Below are positions 48,831-61,064 of a DNA stretch of 64,000 nt, piece by piece. The notes under the pieces were generated by a model, which was not told the DNA's origin, did no database searches, and saw only the letters and a program-made list of their open reading frames with translations. The DNA is from Atrina japonica. Its lineage: Eukaryota > Mollusca > Bivalvia > Pterioida > Pinnidae. Positions within the stretch are counted from its first letter, which is position 1, and each line of letters begins with the position of its first letter. The DNA is taken from positions 186,001 through 250,000 of the forward strand of contig BROG01000231.1 in the NCBI GenBank assembly GCA_030159075.1, given 5' to 3'. A program made the translations under genes and the position numbers.

Positions 48831-51800
48831 TACCTGTGCCAATAATTTGTCAGTAAGTAGTTTACCTTTATATATGAAATGTTCATATGTGAACATAACT
48901 GGCATATCTGAACATTTGCGAGATATAAACACCGTATGCAGGTGATTGATGGATATTACTACTTAAATGTGAAACATTTTCGATGGATAACCCAAAATCG
49001 TCGTGTCTGGTGAATAGCCTCACCGGGGTGTTTTCCTGCCTGTGTCTATAATAAGTAAAATGTCTAAATAGGAAGCGTGTGTGTTTGACTATGGTTGTCG
49101 GATCCCTCCCCCTTAAAAAATTGTTCTTTTTTAAAAAATATTATCAACACGCCTGGAATTCAGAAAAAGACTTGCCAGAGCTTTTAAATTAGACCTACCG
49201 AAATTTTCGAGCCTCGCTAACGGCTCGGCAAAAACAATTATTTATTATACTCTTCCCTCTAACCAGAAATCCTGGACTCACCCTGGCTTTGTCTGTATAT
49301 TTTAAACTTACCGGCTTTGTATTATGGGTTGTGTTTGCCCTACAGATCGCTAAAGATGTTTTTGTTTCACGGTTTGCGTTATTTTTTCAGCATTAATCAA
49401 TATGAAAATTTGTATGTAAACAAATTTGCACTGATCAAAATGTATACGATAATCCTTTACATTATCATCAGCTAAAGATCTGAAAATTTAATCATCGATG
49501 ATATCCAATTCCGTACACAGAATGAATCCACCATTTTCACGTGTACAGCATTTTGTCACACACACCCTAAAAAACAAACAAAACAAAAAAACAAAAACAA
49601 CAACTTTACGCCACCTCTTTGAAAATTCCTGGATCTGCCCCTGATAAGTCTGTCGAATTTAATGAAATATTTTCCCGGAATAAAAACGAGTCGCAATGTG
49701 TTAATGAACTCTATAGATGGACTTTTAAAATTGAACATTTCTGGGAACAGTACCAAGCTGAACCATGGGAAAACGAAAACGAAATTTTGTGTCTGGAAGC
49801 TAGAGAAAACGTCACGGGCCAAAATAATCTATCAACAAAACATTTTAATGATAACGAGGTCATAATTCAATGTCCGGAGGATATTAGGCCGAAATTTTGT
49901 CCCGATTTTAGTTAACTTTTTGCTGATCCAAAATTCTTTTGAGAAGGGCATGGATGTGATTTACTAGTGGGTTACTAGGCGTATTTTCGCGTCTGGACGC
50001 GGCAGCATAATGCTTCTACGGGTTTCCAAATTTCAAAAACTGTTTTATTAGATGCGTAAAACATGACCACCATAATGAAATATTGCCGCACTATTAATCA
50101 AACACTTGAAATTATGTGCAGTGACCAGGGAGAGCGTGCCCCTAAAATAGATAAAATAGGTGTGAAGCCTTTAATTTTTCTATAAAAGGTCGGCCGCAAA
50201 TTAAAAACAAATTTCCCAAAATAATTTTTTAATTTTCACTCACTCAAGTTTTAAATCCTCAGATGACTTTTGATGAACCATGCATTGCATCACAATAAGT
50301 GTAATTTTATGTCTCCAGCACTATAAACACCCACATTAAAAAAATTGCAAGTCAAGTACTTGACATGAACCACTTCGAAAATCTTTTTTTCACTCAGTAC
50401 CCTCAAATAGAACGATCATCAAATCGGGATCGAGGTACGGTATAGCATTTAACACTGTTCTTCCGATCAAAGATTGATTTTCATTGGATGTGCGTCACAC
50501 AAGTTTAGGTGGTCAAGATAAACAATATGGAGGCAGAAAGTGTTTTCTTAAGAAAGTTTATTGGGAAAAATACGCACTAAAGATATTTTGTTTGTCGTCT
50601 CCATAATATTCACAGCAACAATTCATGGTAAAGTATGAAACACTTGTTAATGTGTCCAGAACATTTGGTCATACCAGCACACTACACTACAGCAGATTCT
50701 GATCAGTTTAAAATTGTTATTTATAGATTTACTGCCGTAAAACTAAAGTGGTTGGTTGCCTGTGTTTTGATTTAAGTATATACTCTTGTTATTATATAGA
50801 TGTCTGTAAAATGGATAGTTTAGTAAATATTTTTATAATATGGCCTAATACAAAGCTTTGTAACCAAACGTGGTTCCTTATTATTTTTTTTTAATTAATT
50901 TTTAGTTTTCAAATGCATGAAAAACATTCATTGGGGCTAACTTGCAAAAAATATTAGAATATTCTTAAGTTTTAGAATATTCTTACCTTGACCATAAGAG
51001 CTGGAAATGCTCAGTTGTCATGCAAATGTATTTAAAATAGACAGGAATGCAATGCTGAGTTGATCGGGGAGATCAAGGCACAGCGTAAATCTTTTCCGGG
51101 ACATACGATGGTTTGTTGTAATTGTGCGCACTTAAGACGAATTTGGTCAAGCAGTTGCTATAAATAAACATTTTGAATTGATTCAAAACATTGATTGAAT
51201 ATATCAAACATCAGGCAAAACAGTAACAATAACAAAACATTTTATTCAGTAATGAATAAACCGTAGCAAGATGGAAAAAAGACTCACCTCTGTGTTTAGT
51301 GAGTGTTCACCATTTTGTTGTAATTGTGTGTATGCTCAACTATAGGTCTTTGCCCATCTCTATTTTTTCATCATGTTTGTATGTTTATCATTATTTAGAC
51401 AGTGTATGTGCTTTACAAAGGGCTCAATCATAGGTTGGGAGATTTTTTTTATTATGATTGACAGTGGGCAGAGTTCATCTTACCCATGTGTACCTGTGTT
51501 GGCATCGAGTGATAATATATATTGTAGGAATTTGGGGGCATTGGCTTAATGTTATTGATTTTAGTATTATACTTACTTTCAACTGATTTCAAAAGGATTG
51601 ACTTTTTCTGACCCACGAATACACAAAATCTTAACTTTATTAGAAGCTGGGATGATGCTTTGTTTATGGAAATGATGTAATTTGTAGAGAGCGGACAATT
51701 ACAACATGCGCACAATTACATCAAGTGGCTGTATGTCTCAAGTCCCAATGATTTTTATTTACGTCAAAATCTAAACTAACATACCTGTAATAATTTATCT

Positions 51801-52850
51801 ATACTTTGATAATAGTTCACACATACATTTTACATATCATATTTAGAAATTACTGACTTTGGTGATGTATTGGCTTTGTACAGGATGTTTTTATTTTTTG
51901 AATGGTGTAAATCTAGTCGTCCCTGTTTTTATGTCCCAAAACATGCTACCTGTGTGATTTCCAGAGCATTTCTCCACTTATAGGCCGGTTATTAAATAAC
52001 CATTTATAGATTTCTCACTTTTCTGAATAGAACTTATCCACAGATGTTAAATTTTGTGCAAGATTGGATATGAATTGTCATTTTGATACTTCATAAGTGT
52101 AAGCTATTTTATTTTCAGGTATTTAATTTTGCAAAATTGTATTTGATGGTGAATATAGCGAAATTAAATCCTTGCGGATAAATTCAACTATACAGTAACT
52201 TTATATATTTTATATTGATTAACAAGCAAAGTACATCAACTTTTATGAGTTGTCTATCGTTGGCACTCTGATGTTGGTGTAAGGGGTGCTTGCTATGCGA
52301 GGAAACAGGAGTAAACCCATGTGTCTGACTCGACAACCACCATATGGTACCATCTCCTATACTCCCCTGTCCAATCTGAGAATCAAATCTGGGTCACTTT
52401 GGTAAGATGTGAGTGCACTGACTACTGCGCTACCCAGATACACAGATTGTTAAGTTGCTCTGGATCACATTATGGCCTGCTATAATACCCCTTGTGACTT
52501 TTCACATTAACTGTGTTTAGTCCTAGAATTTCAACATCTTTCTCATAAAACAATGATCTGATATAAAACTAAAAAAGTTTGATTAGGACAAAATGTTTCA
52601 CATGAAACTTTGTTATTTGCCCACCAAAATGTGAATCCCACAATTACTTTGAAAGGTCTGACTTTATCAAACAAATTGATGTCTTTGTTTGGTTAAAATA
52701 GTTTTCCAACATTTGCACACATTAATTATAGAATTTAATTTATAGAAATGTACAACTCCCTAAAATGCACTTAGTATGTATCATATAATTTTGCGTTAGT
52801 TTTGTAAATGCGATAAATCTTTGTCTATTCAAATTTTTGTTTTTTTGCAG
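48831..52850. other. Intergenic region, nothing coding supported
   Basis: AT-rich sequence with short open frames that have no protein-like character or splice context. CCTGGATCTGCCCCTG at 49629-49644 resembles a transposon end, but no partner end or target duplication was found. One SINE-like element at 52262-52450 is listed separately. Confidence 0.55.
52262..52450 (-). mobile_element. tRNA-headed SINE-like element
   Basis: On the minus strand CTGGGTAGCGCAGTAGTCAG resembles a tRNA box A and AGATTTGATTCTCAG a box B, about 35 bp apart, followed by a body containing CATATGGTGGTTGTCGAGTC. This is tRNA-like, but the stems do not close well enough for a tRNA gene call. Confidence 0.5.
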
Positions 52851-53058
52851 TCGGTTGAATCTGGCAACACACAAGTATAAAGATGGGGATACAAGATTTC
52901 ACTGCAATATTTAACAACCTAGACACAGCATGTAAAGGATATATCACAGCACCTCAGGTTGTAGAATTGCAAAATTCCATATATTTATCATCAATACCTT
53001 TGGAACATGTTGAAGCAGCCATATCACACGTCTGTGGAAGCTCGGGACAAGTTTTTAG
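52851..53058 (+). CDS. First coding exon of the EF-hand gene
   Basis: 32 bp of 5' untranslated sequence after the acceptor, then ATG at 52883 and 58 codons plus two bases. The presence of an acceptor before the untranslated segment means at least one upstream non-coding exon exists, presumably in 48831-52850. Confidence 0.75.
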
Positions 53059-56000
53059 GTAAACTTCCTCCATTGTTTTAAATTTTTCCTTTGTTCACTG
53101 TTAATGTGTTTACAGGGATTTTCCACACTGTTTTGGGAAGGGGGCCTGGACCTTTTGAATTTGGAATTTTAGCGACATTTTATTAAAATCCATTGGGACA
53201 TCTAACAAATCAACAAAACTTTTTAAAAGTACAAGAATCTATTCAAATTCATCGTCAGTTAACTTCAGTTTGGAAATTTCTGCCACAAATAGGAAAAATG
53301 CATTATTGCATTAAGAAAGGCCTTATTTTAGCTCACTATGTTAGGGTGGAAAATTACTGGTTAAATGTAAATAAATACATATGTGCAGGCCACAAATTAA
53401 CAGAAATTGTGGTAACCCATTTATAGGTTAGACGTAAAGAAATTACTGCAGGTTATGACAGCAATAATGAAGACTTAAAAATGAAATTCATTGAGAACGA
53501 AAAGTACGTTAGGTGATTTGTATTTGTCATAACCTCCATGTAACCTGAACGATCACTCCTGTGTTAATTTGTGGTCTGTATGCGTACTGTGTACTGTGGG
53601 CTATATAGATATTGACATGTTTTTATATGGCAATTGATTTACACTTTATAAGTACAATTTATGGAAATGTTTTTTGTTTTTTACCCCAAGATAAATTTTC
53701 ATTTCAGAGAGCAGTTTATGGATGTCTTAGATGAAATAGAACGCCGTAGATCAACTGATGAACAGGCATTTTGGGATTTTCAGGCTTTGGATTATAATGG
53801 GACAAAGAGAATAGCTTTAAAAGATGCACTTCTTCTCTTCAAGGAATTCCACGGCAACAGGTTATCTATATTTTACCTGTACATGTATATCAGGGATCTC
53901 AATGACCTGTTTTATGATGGTGCTGCGCCATCGTTAAATTTTCTTGCGCCATTGTTAAAATGTCTGTGCCATCATTAAATTTCCAAGAGCCATCGTTAAA
54001 TCAACAATCGCCATCCTAATATACAATGTACTTTAGTGTAGCCTAAACAAATTTGTTATCATTTTCAGTGTTATTCACTTTCATGCTAGCTTATTTATCA
54101 GTAATTTTGGAGAAATAATGTACAGATGACTTAACATCATGTGATATACAAACATAGTCCTGTCAATAAAAACCAGCAACTGACGAAATCTGTTGGCAGT
54201 TTTCATGAAAATGTCGATGTGTAGCCTATAGTACAGTGCCACGGACAGCGACGATGTCTAACATAAGCAAATGTGTCACCAAACATGGAATTTTGGTATT
54301 AATGCCGTAATAGACGGAAGAAAAACAAACAATATTAACAGTATATTCAATAATTTACCACTGAAAATGATTAACCACAACCGAACTGCAATGTGGGTTT
54401 GGCCATATTTCATTTCCACCAGGTGAAATGAACAGACCAATACCAAATCTGATCGACGAAAGATGTAAAGATTTACGAAAATTTTTCATCTGTTCACAAT
54501 TTGTGTTTTTTTAAAAAAAAGGTCTATGAATTTTATTTGTATTTCAATTCTATGATTTATTTTATTTAAAAGTTTATAAATTGAAATTATTTCATTGAAA
54601 GATAAATATGCATAAAATTGACTGTCAGAGCATAAATAATTAAATAATTTCAAATGCAACCATAAACGTCGTGACTCATATTTTTTCGGTGGGGGTGCAG
54701 GTGGAGTTTGGGGGGGGGGGGATGTTCAAGTCGAGCAGAAGATTGCTCCATCATCGAATTTTGATCCATGGAGATTCCTGGCATATAGAAATAATTGAAT
54801 CACAAATAAATACCAGAACTTCCATAAATAAACTTTCCATTTTTTTGGCTAATGATGCAGTGCAACTAATTGGATGGTTTTGGGTTTACATTTTTTTTTT
54901 AATTCTCTTTTTTTTATGTGGCCAGAATATCATAATTTGTAAAGATTTCAGTTTGTTGTTTCCCTTTTGCATAGATCTTCACTGAGGTATTATCAAATAT
55001 TTCACAGTGAGATTAGTATCTATGTAGATACCAATTCAATTTTTTAACAATCAACTTTCAAACATAACTAAAATTTGGTTTATTCTCTTTCTCAGATTCT
55101 CTTTGCACACTTGGAGAAAGTTCCTTGAGTCGAGAGAAATTCCAAATGTAGATGTATACTTTGATGAGATAAGACAATGGCTTTGTGGCTATCCTCAAGG
55201 TGAAGCAGCAACAGCAGAACAGATAACTAAAGAAGAAAATCGTCTAAGTGGAATACAAAATAGATATGAAACCGATGATTACAATTCTTACAAAAGTCTG
55301 CAGGTAGACATATTAATTATCCATTTCAAATTAAAAACTTCCAGATAACTGATAGCTTTTATCATTCTGCAGAAAATGATAGCTTTTATTATTCTGCAGA
55401 AAATGATAGCTTTTATCATTCTGCAGAAAATGATAACTTTTATCATTCTGCAGAAAATGATAGCTTTTATTATTCTGCAGAAAATGATAGCTTTTATCAT
55501 TCTGCAAAAAAATGATAACTTTTATCATTCTGCAGAAAATGATGGCTTTCATTATTCTGCAGAAAAATTGATCTTTTTATATGACATTTTATTCATTCTG
55601 TCAAAAAAATGATACATACTCAGGGTCTATTACATACTCAAAGTCTGTTAAATGATGGCTTTATTATTCTGCAGAAATTTATTGATTCTTTACATACTAT
55701 GACTCAAAGTCTTTTACACTCTCAGTATACATAGCCGGCCTGGCTACAATCTCAGTGCGCTTGACTCATATCGTCAGGGAGTTTGAGTCCATACGGCAAA
55801 GTCCTGTCCTTCGGATTACAGTATAAATATTGAGGTCCCTCAGTAGGTGTCGGCATGTTAATATACTCAGGTTGTTATACACATCAAAATATGAATTTAT
55901 TTTGCATTCTCATATAAGTGAAAGTACATGAGACGTTCATGATAAACAAACAAACATACTCAGAGTCTGTTATATACTTTAAGTCTTTTACACTATGTCA

Positions 56001-59000
56001 AAGGTCTATTACATATAGGGGTCTGCTATATATTGAAGATTTAAATATTATCCTGGTAGGGTCGCTATATTGATTTAAATATTATCCTTGTATCGTAGGG
56101 GTCTATATATTGAAGATTTAAATATTATCCTTTGTAGTACATATAGGGGCCTGCATTGCAGATTTAAATATTATCCTGTCCTTACATATAGGGGATGCTA
56201 GACAGTAGATTTAAATTTGATCCTGGTACCCGTAGGGGTCTGCTATATATTGAAGTGTACATATAGGGGCACTATATATTGAAGATTTAAACCCTCATCC
56301 TGGTACCTTCATATGGTTGCTATAAGAAGCCAAGCATATCCTGTTACCAAATATAGGGGTCTGCCCTTCAAGATTTAAATTTGGTGACGTCTCCTTACAT
56401 ATAGTGCTAAATTGAAGATTCTTGAGTCCTGGTACGTTACAAACTGCTATATATTGAAGAAAATATTAACCTTACAATACATACTGAAGAGTCTATTATG
56501 TTACCTTAATATAGGGGTCTTTTACACTGAAGATGTCAAATTATCCTGTTACCTTACATATAGGGGTCTGCTATATATTGAAGATTTAAATATTGTCCTG
56601 TTACCTTACATATAGGGGTCTGCTATATATTGAAGATTTAAATATTATCCTGGTACCTTACATATAGGGGTCTGCTATATATTGAAGATTTAAATATTAT
56701 CCTGGTACCTTACATATAGGGGTCTGCTATATATTGAAGATTTAAATATTATCCTGGTACCTTACATATAGGGGTCTGCTATATATTGAAGATTTAAATA
56801 TTGTCCTGTTACCTTACATATAGGGGTCTGCTATATATTGAAGATTTAAATATTGTCCTGTTACCTTACATATAGGGGTCTGCTATATATTGAAGATTTA
56901 AATATTATCCTGTTACCTTACATATAGGGGTCTGCTATATATTGAAGATTTAAATATTGTCCTGTTACCTTACAGGGGTCTGCTATATGAAGGTCCTGTT
57001 ACCTTACATATAGGGGTCTGCTATGTATTGAAGATTTAAATATTATTGGTACCTGTTACCTGCTACATATAGGGGTCTGTTGCTATATAGGGGGGTCTGC
57101 TATAAGATTTAAATATTATCCTGTTACCTTACATATAGGGGTCTGCTATATATTGAAGATTTAAATATTATCCTGTTACCTTACATATAGGGGTCTGCTA
57201 TATATTGAAGATTTAAATATTATCCTGGTACCTTACATATAGGGGTCTGCTATATATTGAAGATTTAAATATTATCCTGTTACCTTTCAGGATGAAACTA
57301 GTGATCTTCATGAATATCAGGATAATACACAACACAACTCCAGAAGAAAACTTAACAAGTATGTACTGTTTTTGAAATATTTATTCAATTCATTCCGTAT
57401 TTGGCATTGAAAAATAATACATTTTGTATTCAAATTTTTCACAATTAAACTGAAACTCAAACTTGTGCTTTTATTTGGTGTGTGTCCTATTACATGGCTG
57501 ACACACATGTCACATAGAGAACAAATAAAAAGCTCTTCTTCTGACTGAGTTATCATGATGATGGTTTGTATTTTTTGATGGTTTGACATCTTATTTTATG
57601 ATGGTTTTACATTAATGGTTTTACATTACTTTTTATAGGGTCTTAAGGTCATGTTATCATGATGATGGTTTGGATGTTAATGGTTTGGTGTTACATTTTT
57701 GTTTTTATAGGTGGAAGAAGCAGGGTCTTGAGGCCATGCTATTTGACGATGGTTTAGACGGAGATGATACAACACTACAAACTCAACCAAAGGATCAAGC
57801 TTCCATGAGTGATATGATGGAGTCTCTAGATACAAAATATGAAATTCTGAGAGAAAAGTTACTGATGGAAATGGCTCGAGTCTCCTCTGGTAAACCTTTT
57901 ATCTCACACAAAAGTAACTGGATTTGTAAATAATTAACCCTTTCAACACTATAAACCATAATAGACTGGTCGAGGACAAAAGATTAGAGAATACCATTTA
58001 GATAATTAGGGGCGTAAGGGAGATTATAAAGGCAGTGGATGATGTGAAGACATCTCTATCGTCTAATTGACATAGAATTTGTCTCCAAAATGGAGTAAAA
58101 ATTAATTGAAGCCTTTTCAATGTCACAAGAAATACAAATTATTGCATTAAGAAAAGCATCTATAATAAAAAATTATATCTTAAAAATTAGATAAATAATC
58201 AGGTAAACTTAAAACCAAACTGTATGGTATTTATCTTAATTGGTCGAGTATATTCTTGCTACACAGAAAGTTGTAGATATGAAATTTGTTATATATATAT
58301 ATTTATCATGTGTTTATTATTTCAATAGCAATTGAAGGGGACCAACCTGAAATTTTCCAGCAATTATGCAAACAGGAAAGACAACTTCGTCGCAATGGCA
58401 GTTTAAAGGAGGATGTGTATGATCTTCCAGGAGCTAGGATACTACTGGCATTAACTTTGGTGGGAATGATGGGAGAAGTACGGCCAGCTGATACCAAACG
58501 AAAGGAATCTGTTGAGATAAGAATTAAAGAGCTTCAAATGGCTGGTCATTTTGATTCAGACATTAATAAAACCATCCATGATGAGTACACACAGTTGATA
58601 AATGGTAAGATTTGTAATCACTGTACATAACAAGAATATATCAGACAAGCTTTGTAAGAAATCATGACTTGTTGACATTGTGATCTATAATTATCTGCAA
58701 CATTTGCTTTTTATCTTACTGACACAAGCCATATTATCTTGTAATTTGTCGTAGATACACTTTCTCAGTGTTGTTTATATTTATTATTTTACTGACACTG
58801 ACACTAAGTTCATGTTAAACTAGTTGTTGATTATCATTTTGACAGGTGATACATCCTGTGGGGCTGTGTTGTTGAATTTACATCAGCGATTTAAAGAAGA
58901 AAAAGAAGCCATGTTGTCAATAATTAAATCTAGAGGTGGCCATGGAGTTGTTCTAGCGGAAAGCAGTCGTTTGTTTAGACAGCACCTGCTGGTTGAGGAA

Positions 59001-61064
59001 AGTGGCAATTTCCAAGCAGCTGCCACAGCTGCTGGACTTGCTGAAAGATCTCAACAATATAAATCCAATCGGTAAAATTGTTACCCTCAATACACAATAC
59101 TCCAATTGGTAAAATTCGGAATCAGCAGGCTTAATGCCGTGAAAACTTTCTGAATGTGCATTTCATTATTAGGAATGTTTTAAAGTGTTTAAAATCTGAG
59201 ACAAGAATCTTTATTGTTAATTTTGTAAAATTGTGTTAAACTATGTAATGTAAATTTTTGACATCAAGAATTTTTGTATAAGTTTCTATGTTAGTAGTGA
59301 TTCGTTTCTTTCCTAGATGATGTAACTGTAACTACATCATGTACATGTTAGAAATCATTACATTTGTAATGCTTGATTTCTCTTCTGGTTCAATCCCTCT
59401 CTTCTTTAAACTGCTTTTCTACTCTCTTTTATCATGTGTAAGATAAATTATGAAATAGTTCTAACAGTTTAAGTAAAGTTTTCAATTACTGTCAAATCAT
59501 AAATTTTAGATGATTTATTTATTTATTTTTTTTTATTTTCATGGGTAACAAAAGCATTAAAAGTACATCCAAGATGAAAACTTTTACTTGAATGATTGAC
59601 AATATGATATCTCAAAATCAACAAAAAATAATGTCAATGAATTCATTTTTGAAGGAAAAACAAATGATTTTACAGTATGTGGTGGTTCCAAGTAATTAAT
59701 GAAGGATAAAAAACACATTGTATGGATATTATATATATTTGTACATTGACTGATCACCGATTGATACATACATTGCTTTTGACAGTTTTGTTGACTGGGA
59801 TAGACTTAGATGTGAGAAGCTGAGCCAATCGCGTCTACATGAAAAGAAAGGACGAAAACAACATCACACACCAAATGATGCGTTAGAATTTGAGACTTTG
59901 GATGACATGGGTGTTTACAACATACAAAGACAAATTATTACAGAGCTTGTCAAGAAGCACTTGTTTGAGAGAGAGGTTTGTATTTATATCTGTTACTGAA
60001 GCCCTTTCATGTAGTTGAGGATCCATCAGTTACATCAAAATATATAATCAATATGCCGATTATTTATGTTTCATTTTTTATGTCCAATATTTGTTAATTT
60101 GCCAACTTAAAGGTGCCAATTTATTTTTTATCGACTTCAGTGATAAGCATGATTCAGGGGAAGAGTGCATCCAATAAAGATGACCAAAGATGAAATATAT
60201 AAATAATTGAATTTTGCAATCATTCTACCATAATTTTTAGAAAGAAAGTGGATTTACTGTATTAACTTGGCCATCCCTACACACAACTTAAACTTTACAA
60301 ATTGTATTTTAGGCTCTGATAAGCATGCTGCAAGGAAGAGACAGTGCATCCAGCAAAGCCGAAGCCAAATCTATGACCAAAGACGAAAGACATAAACAAC
60401 TAAAAACATTGCGCAATCAACATACCACATGGAAAGGAAGTGGATCTGGTGATAAAAGTGTTCTACACAGAGTTCTACAAGATGGTATGTAATATTTGGA
60501 TATTAGATTTGTTTATGTTTATTTGTTTAAAGTTCAGTTTAGGCATTAGCCTTACTTTTTTACAGTGGCACATATAATTGTATCTGATTAGCACATACTT
60601 TTTTTTTTTACTGTGGGACATAAAACTATGTCTGTTTAGCTCATAAAATTGCACTTTGATCCTGTTTCCTGTCAGTATTTATATGCCAACATTGTGTATG
60701 AATGCCCTTGATATATATACTCAAAGAAAATATATTCAAGATGCATTATAAGCTGAATTGTTATTATTGTACAAAATATAGGGACTTGAAACCCCCCCCC
60801 CCTTGCAAAAAATAAAAAAATTGTAGAGTGTGGTGTAAAACTATGTGAATAAATAAACAAACAAACAAACAAATTTGGTGTTTAAATAATGTTTATATTT
60901 GTTTTTCAGCGGTTGGTCTGTACTATGAGAACAGAAAAAGTGAATTACAGTCTCAGATTGATCCCAAAATATCTGAGGAAGAAACTAATGCATGTGTTCT
61001 TGCTGATTTACAACAAAGACAGGAAATGGAGTTTGAATTACTTTCTGATGAACTGTATCTTAAG
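52883..61064 (+). CDS. EF-hand/helix-rich protein, ten exons, 3' end beyond the window
   Basis: Coding exons with consistent phase: 52883-53058, 53708-53860, 55096-55303, 57291-57358, 57711-57889, 58329-58604, 58846-59071, 59786-59975, 60313-60484 and 60910-61064 (601 codons). The first exon begins at 52851 after a TTTTTTGCAG acceptor; an in-frame TGA at 52856-52858 just before the ATG fixes the start. Residues 14-25 (DTACKGYITAPQ) and 87-98 (DYNGTKRIALKD) look like degenerate EF-hand loops; neither has the full set of calcium ligands. Then come TWRKFLESREIPNVDVYFDE, RQWLCGYPQGEAATAEQITK, a long charged helical region (LHQRFKEEKEAMLSIIKSR, GNFQAAATAAGLAERSQQYK) and many Lys/Glu/Gln residues. 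I do not recognise the family; a cytoskeletal or ciliary role would be only a guess. The donor of exon 2 (GTTATC) is weak. Introns carry several minisatellites. Confidence 0.85.
53113..53357. mobile_element. hAT-type MITE, GGATTTTCCACAC family, copy 3
   Basis: Begins CAGGGATTTTCCACACTG and ends GGGTGGAAAAT; the interior matches 12734-12959 and 15080-15327 (TTTGAATTTGGAATTTTAGC, ACAAGAATCTATTCAAATTC). It is inserted in intron 1 of the EF-hand gene, about 55 bp after the donor. Confidence 0.65.
53925..54020 (+). repeat. Short degenerate tandem repeat
   Basis: Four to five copies of a 22-25-bp unit containing GCGCCATCGTTAAAT in the intron after exon 53708-53860. Confidence 0.6.
55345..55565 (+). 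repeat. 27-bp tandem repeat just after exon 3
   Basis: About eight units of AAAATGATAGCTTTTATCAT plus TCTGCAG, beginning some 40 bp after the exon 55096-55303 donor. Each unit ends in a pyrimidine-rich TTTTATCATTCTGCAG that looks like a splice acceptor. The open frames on both strands here are simple repeats. Confidence 0.9.
55727..55960 (+). mobile_element. Diverged tRNA-derived SINE
   Basis: The head CCGGCCTGGCTACAATCTCA with box-B-like GGAGTTTGAGTCC is followed by GTCCTGTCCTTCGG and CAGTAGGTGTCGGCATGTTA; the 3' body is eroded but keeps GAGACGTTCATGATAAACAA. It is the same family as 42242-42501, with a more complete 5' head. Confidence 0.65.
56025..57290 (+). repeat. 52-bp minisatellite ending at the exon 4 acceptor
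   Basis: The unit is CTTACATATAGGGGTCTGCT plus ATATATTGAAGATTTAAATATTATCCTGGTAC in regular copies from about 56560 to 57290; the left part (56025-56560) is scrambled and truncated. The last unit runs straight into TACCTTTCAG, the acceptor of exon 57291-57358, so the array has grown from the 3' end of this intron. Confidence 0.9.
57933..58020. mobile_element. Palindromic MITE, TTAACCC variant
   Basis: Begins TTAACCCTTTCAACAC and ends ATTAGGGGCGTAAGGG, with the shared ATAGACTGGTC core. Confidence 0.45.
60137..60262 (+). pseudogene. Decayed duplicate of exon 9 of the EF-hand gene
   Basis: The segment contains TGATAAGCATG, AGTGCATCCAATAAAG, ATGACCAAAGATGAAA, TTTTGCAATCATTCTACCA and AGAAAGAAAGTGGATTTACT in the same order as exon 60313-60484 (TGATAAGCATG, AGTGCATCCAGCAAAG, ATGACCAAAGACGAAA, TTGCGCAATCAACATACCA, GGAAAGGAAGTGGATCTGGT). 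It has small deletions and in-frame stops and lies about 50 bp upstream of the intact exon. It is probably a relic of a local duplication. Confidence 0.7.

Noticed and set aside
49619..49915. 98-codon plus-strand frame and an overlapping minus-strand frame
   Set aside because: They overlap each other and a transposon-end-like sequence near 49629-49644; no splice sites or domain pattern support a gene.
55288..55612. Open frames on both strands made of a repeating 9-residue word
   Set aside because: Product of the 27-bp tandem array.
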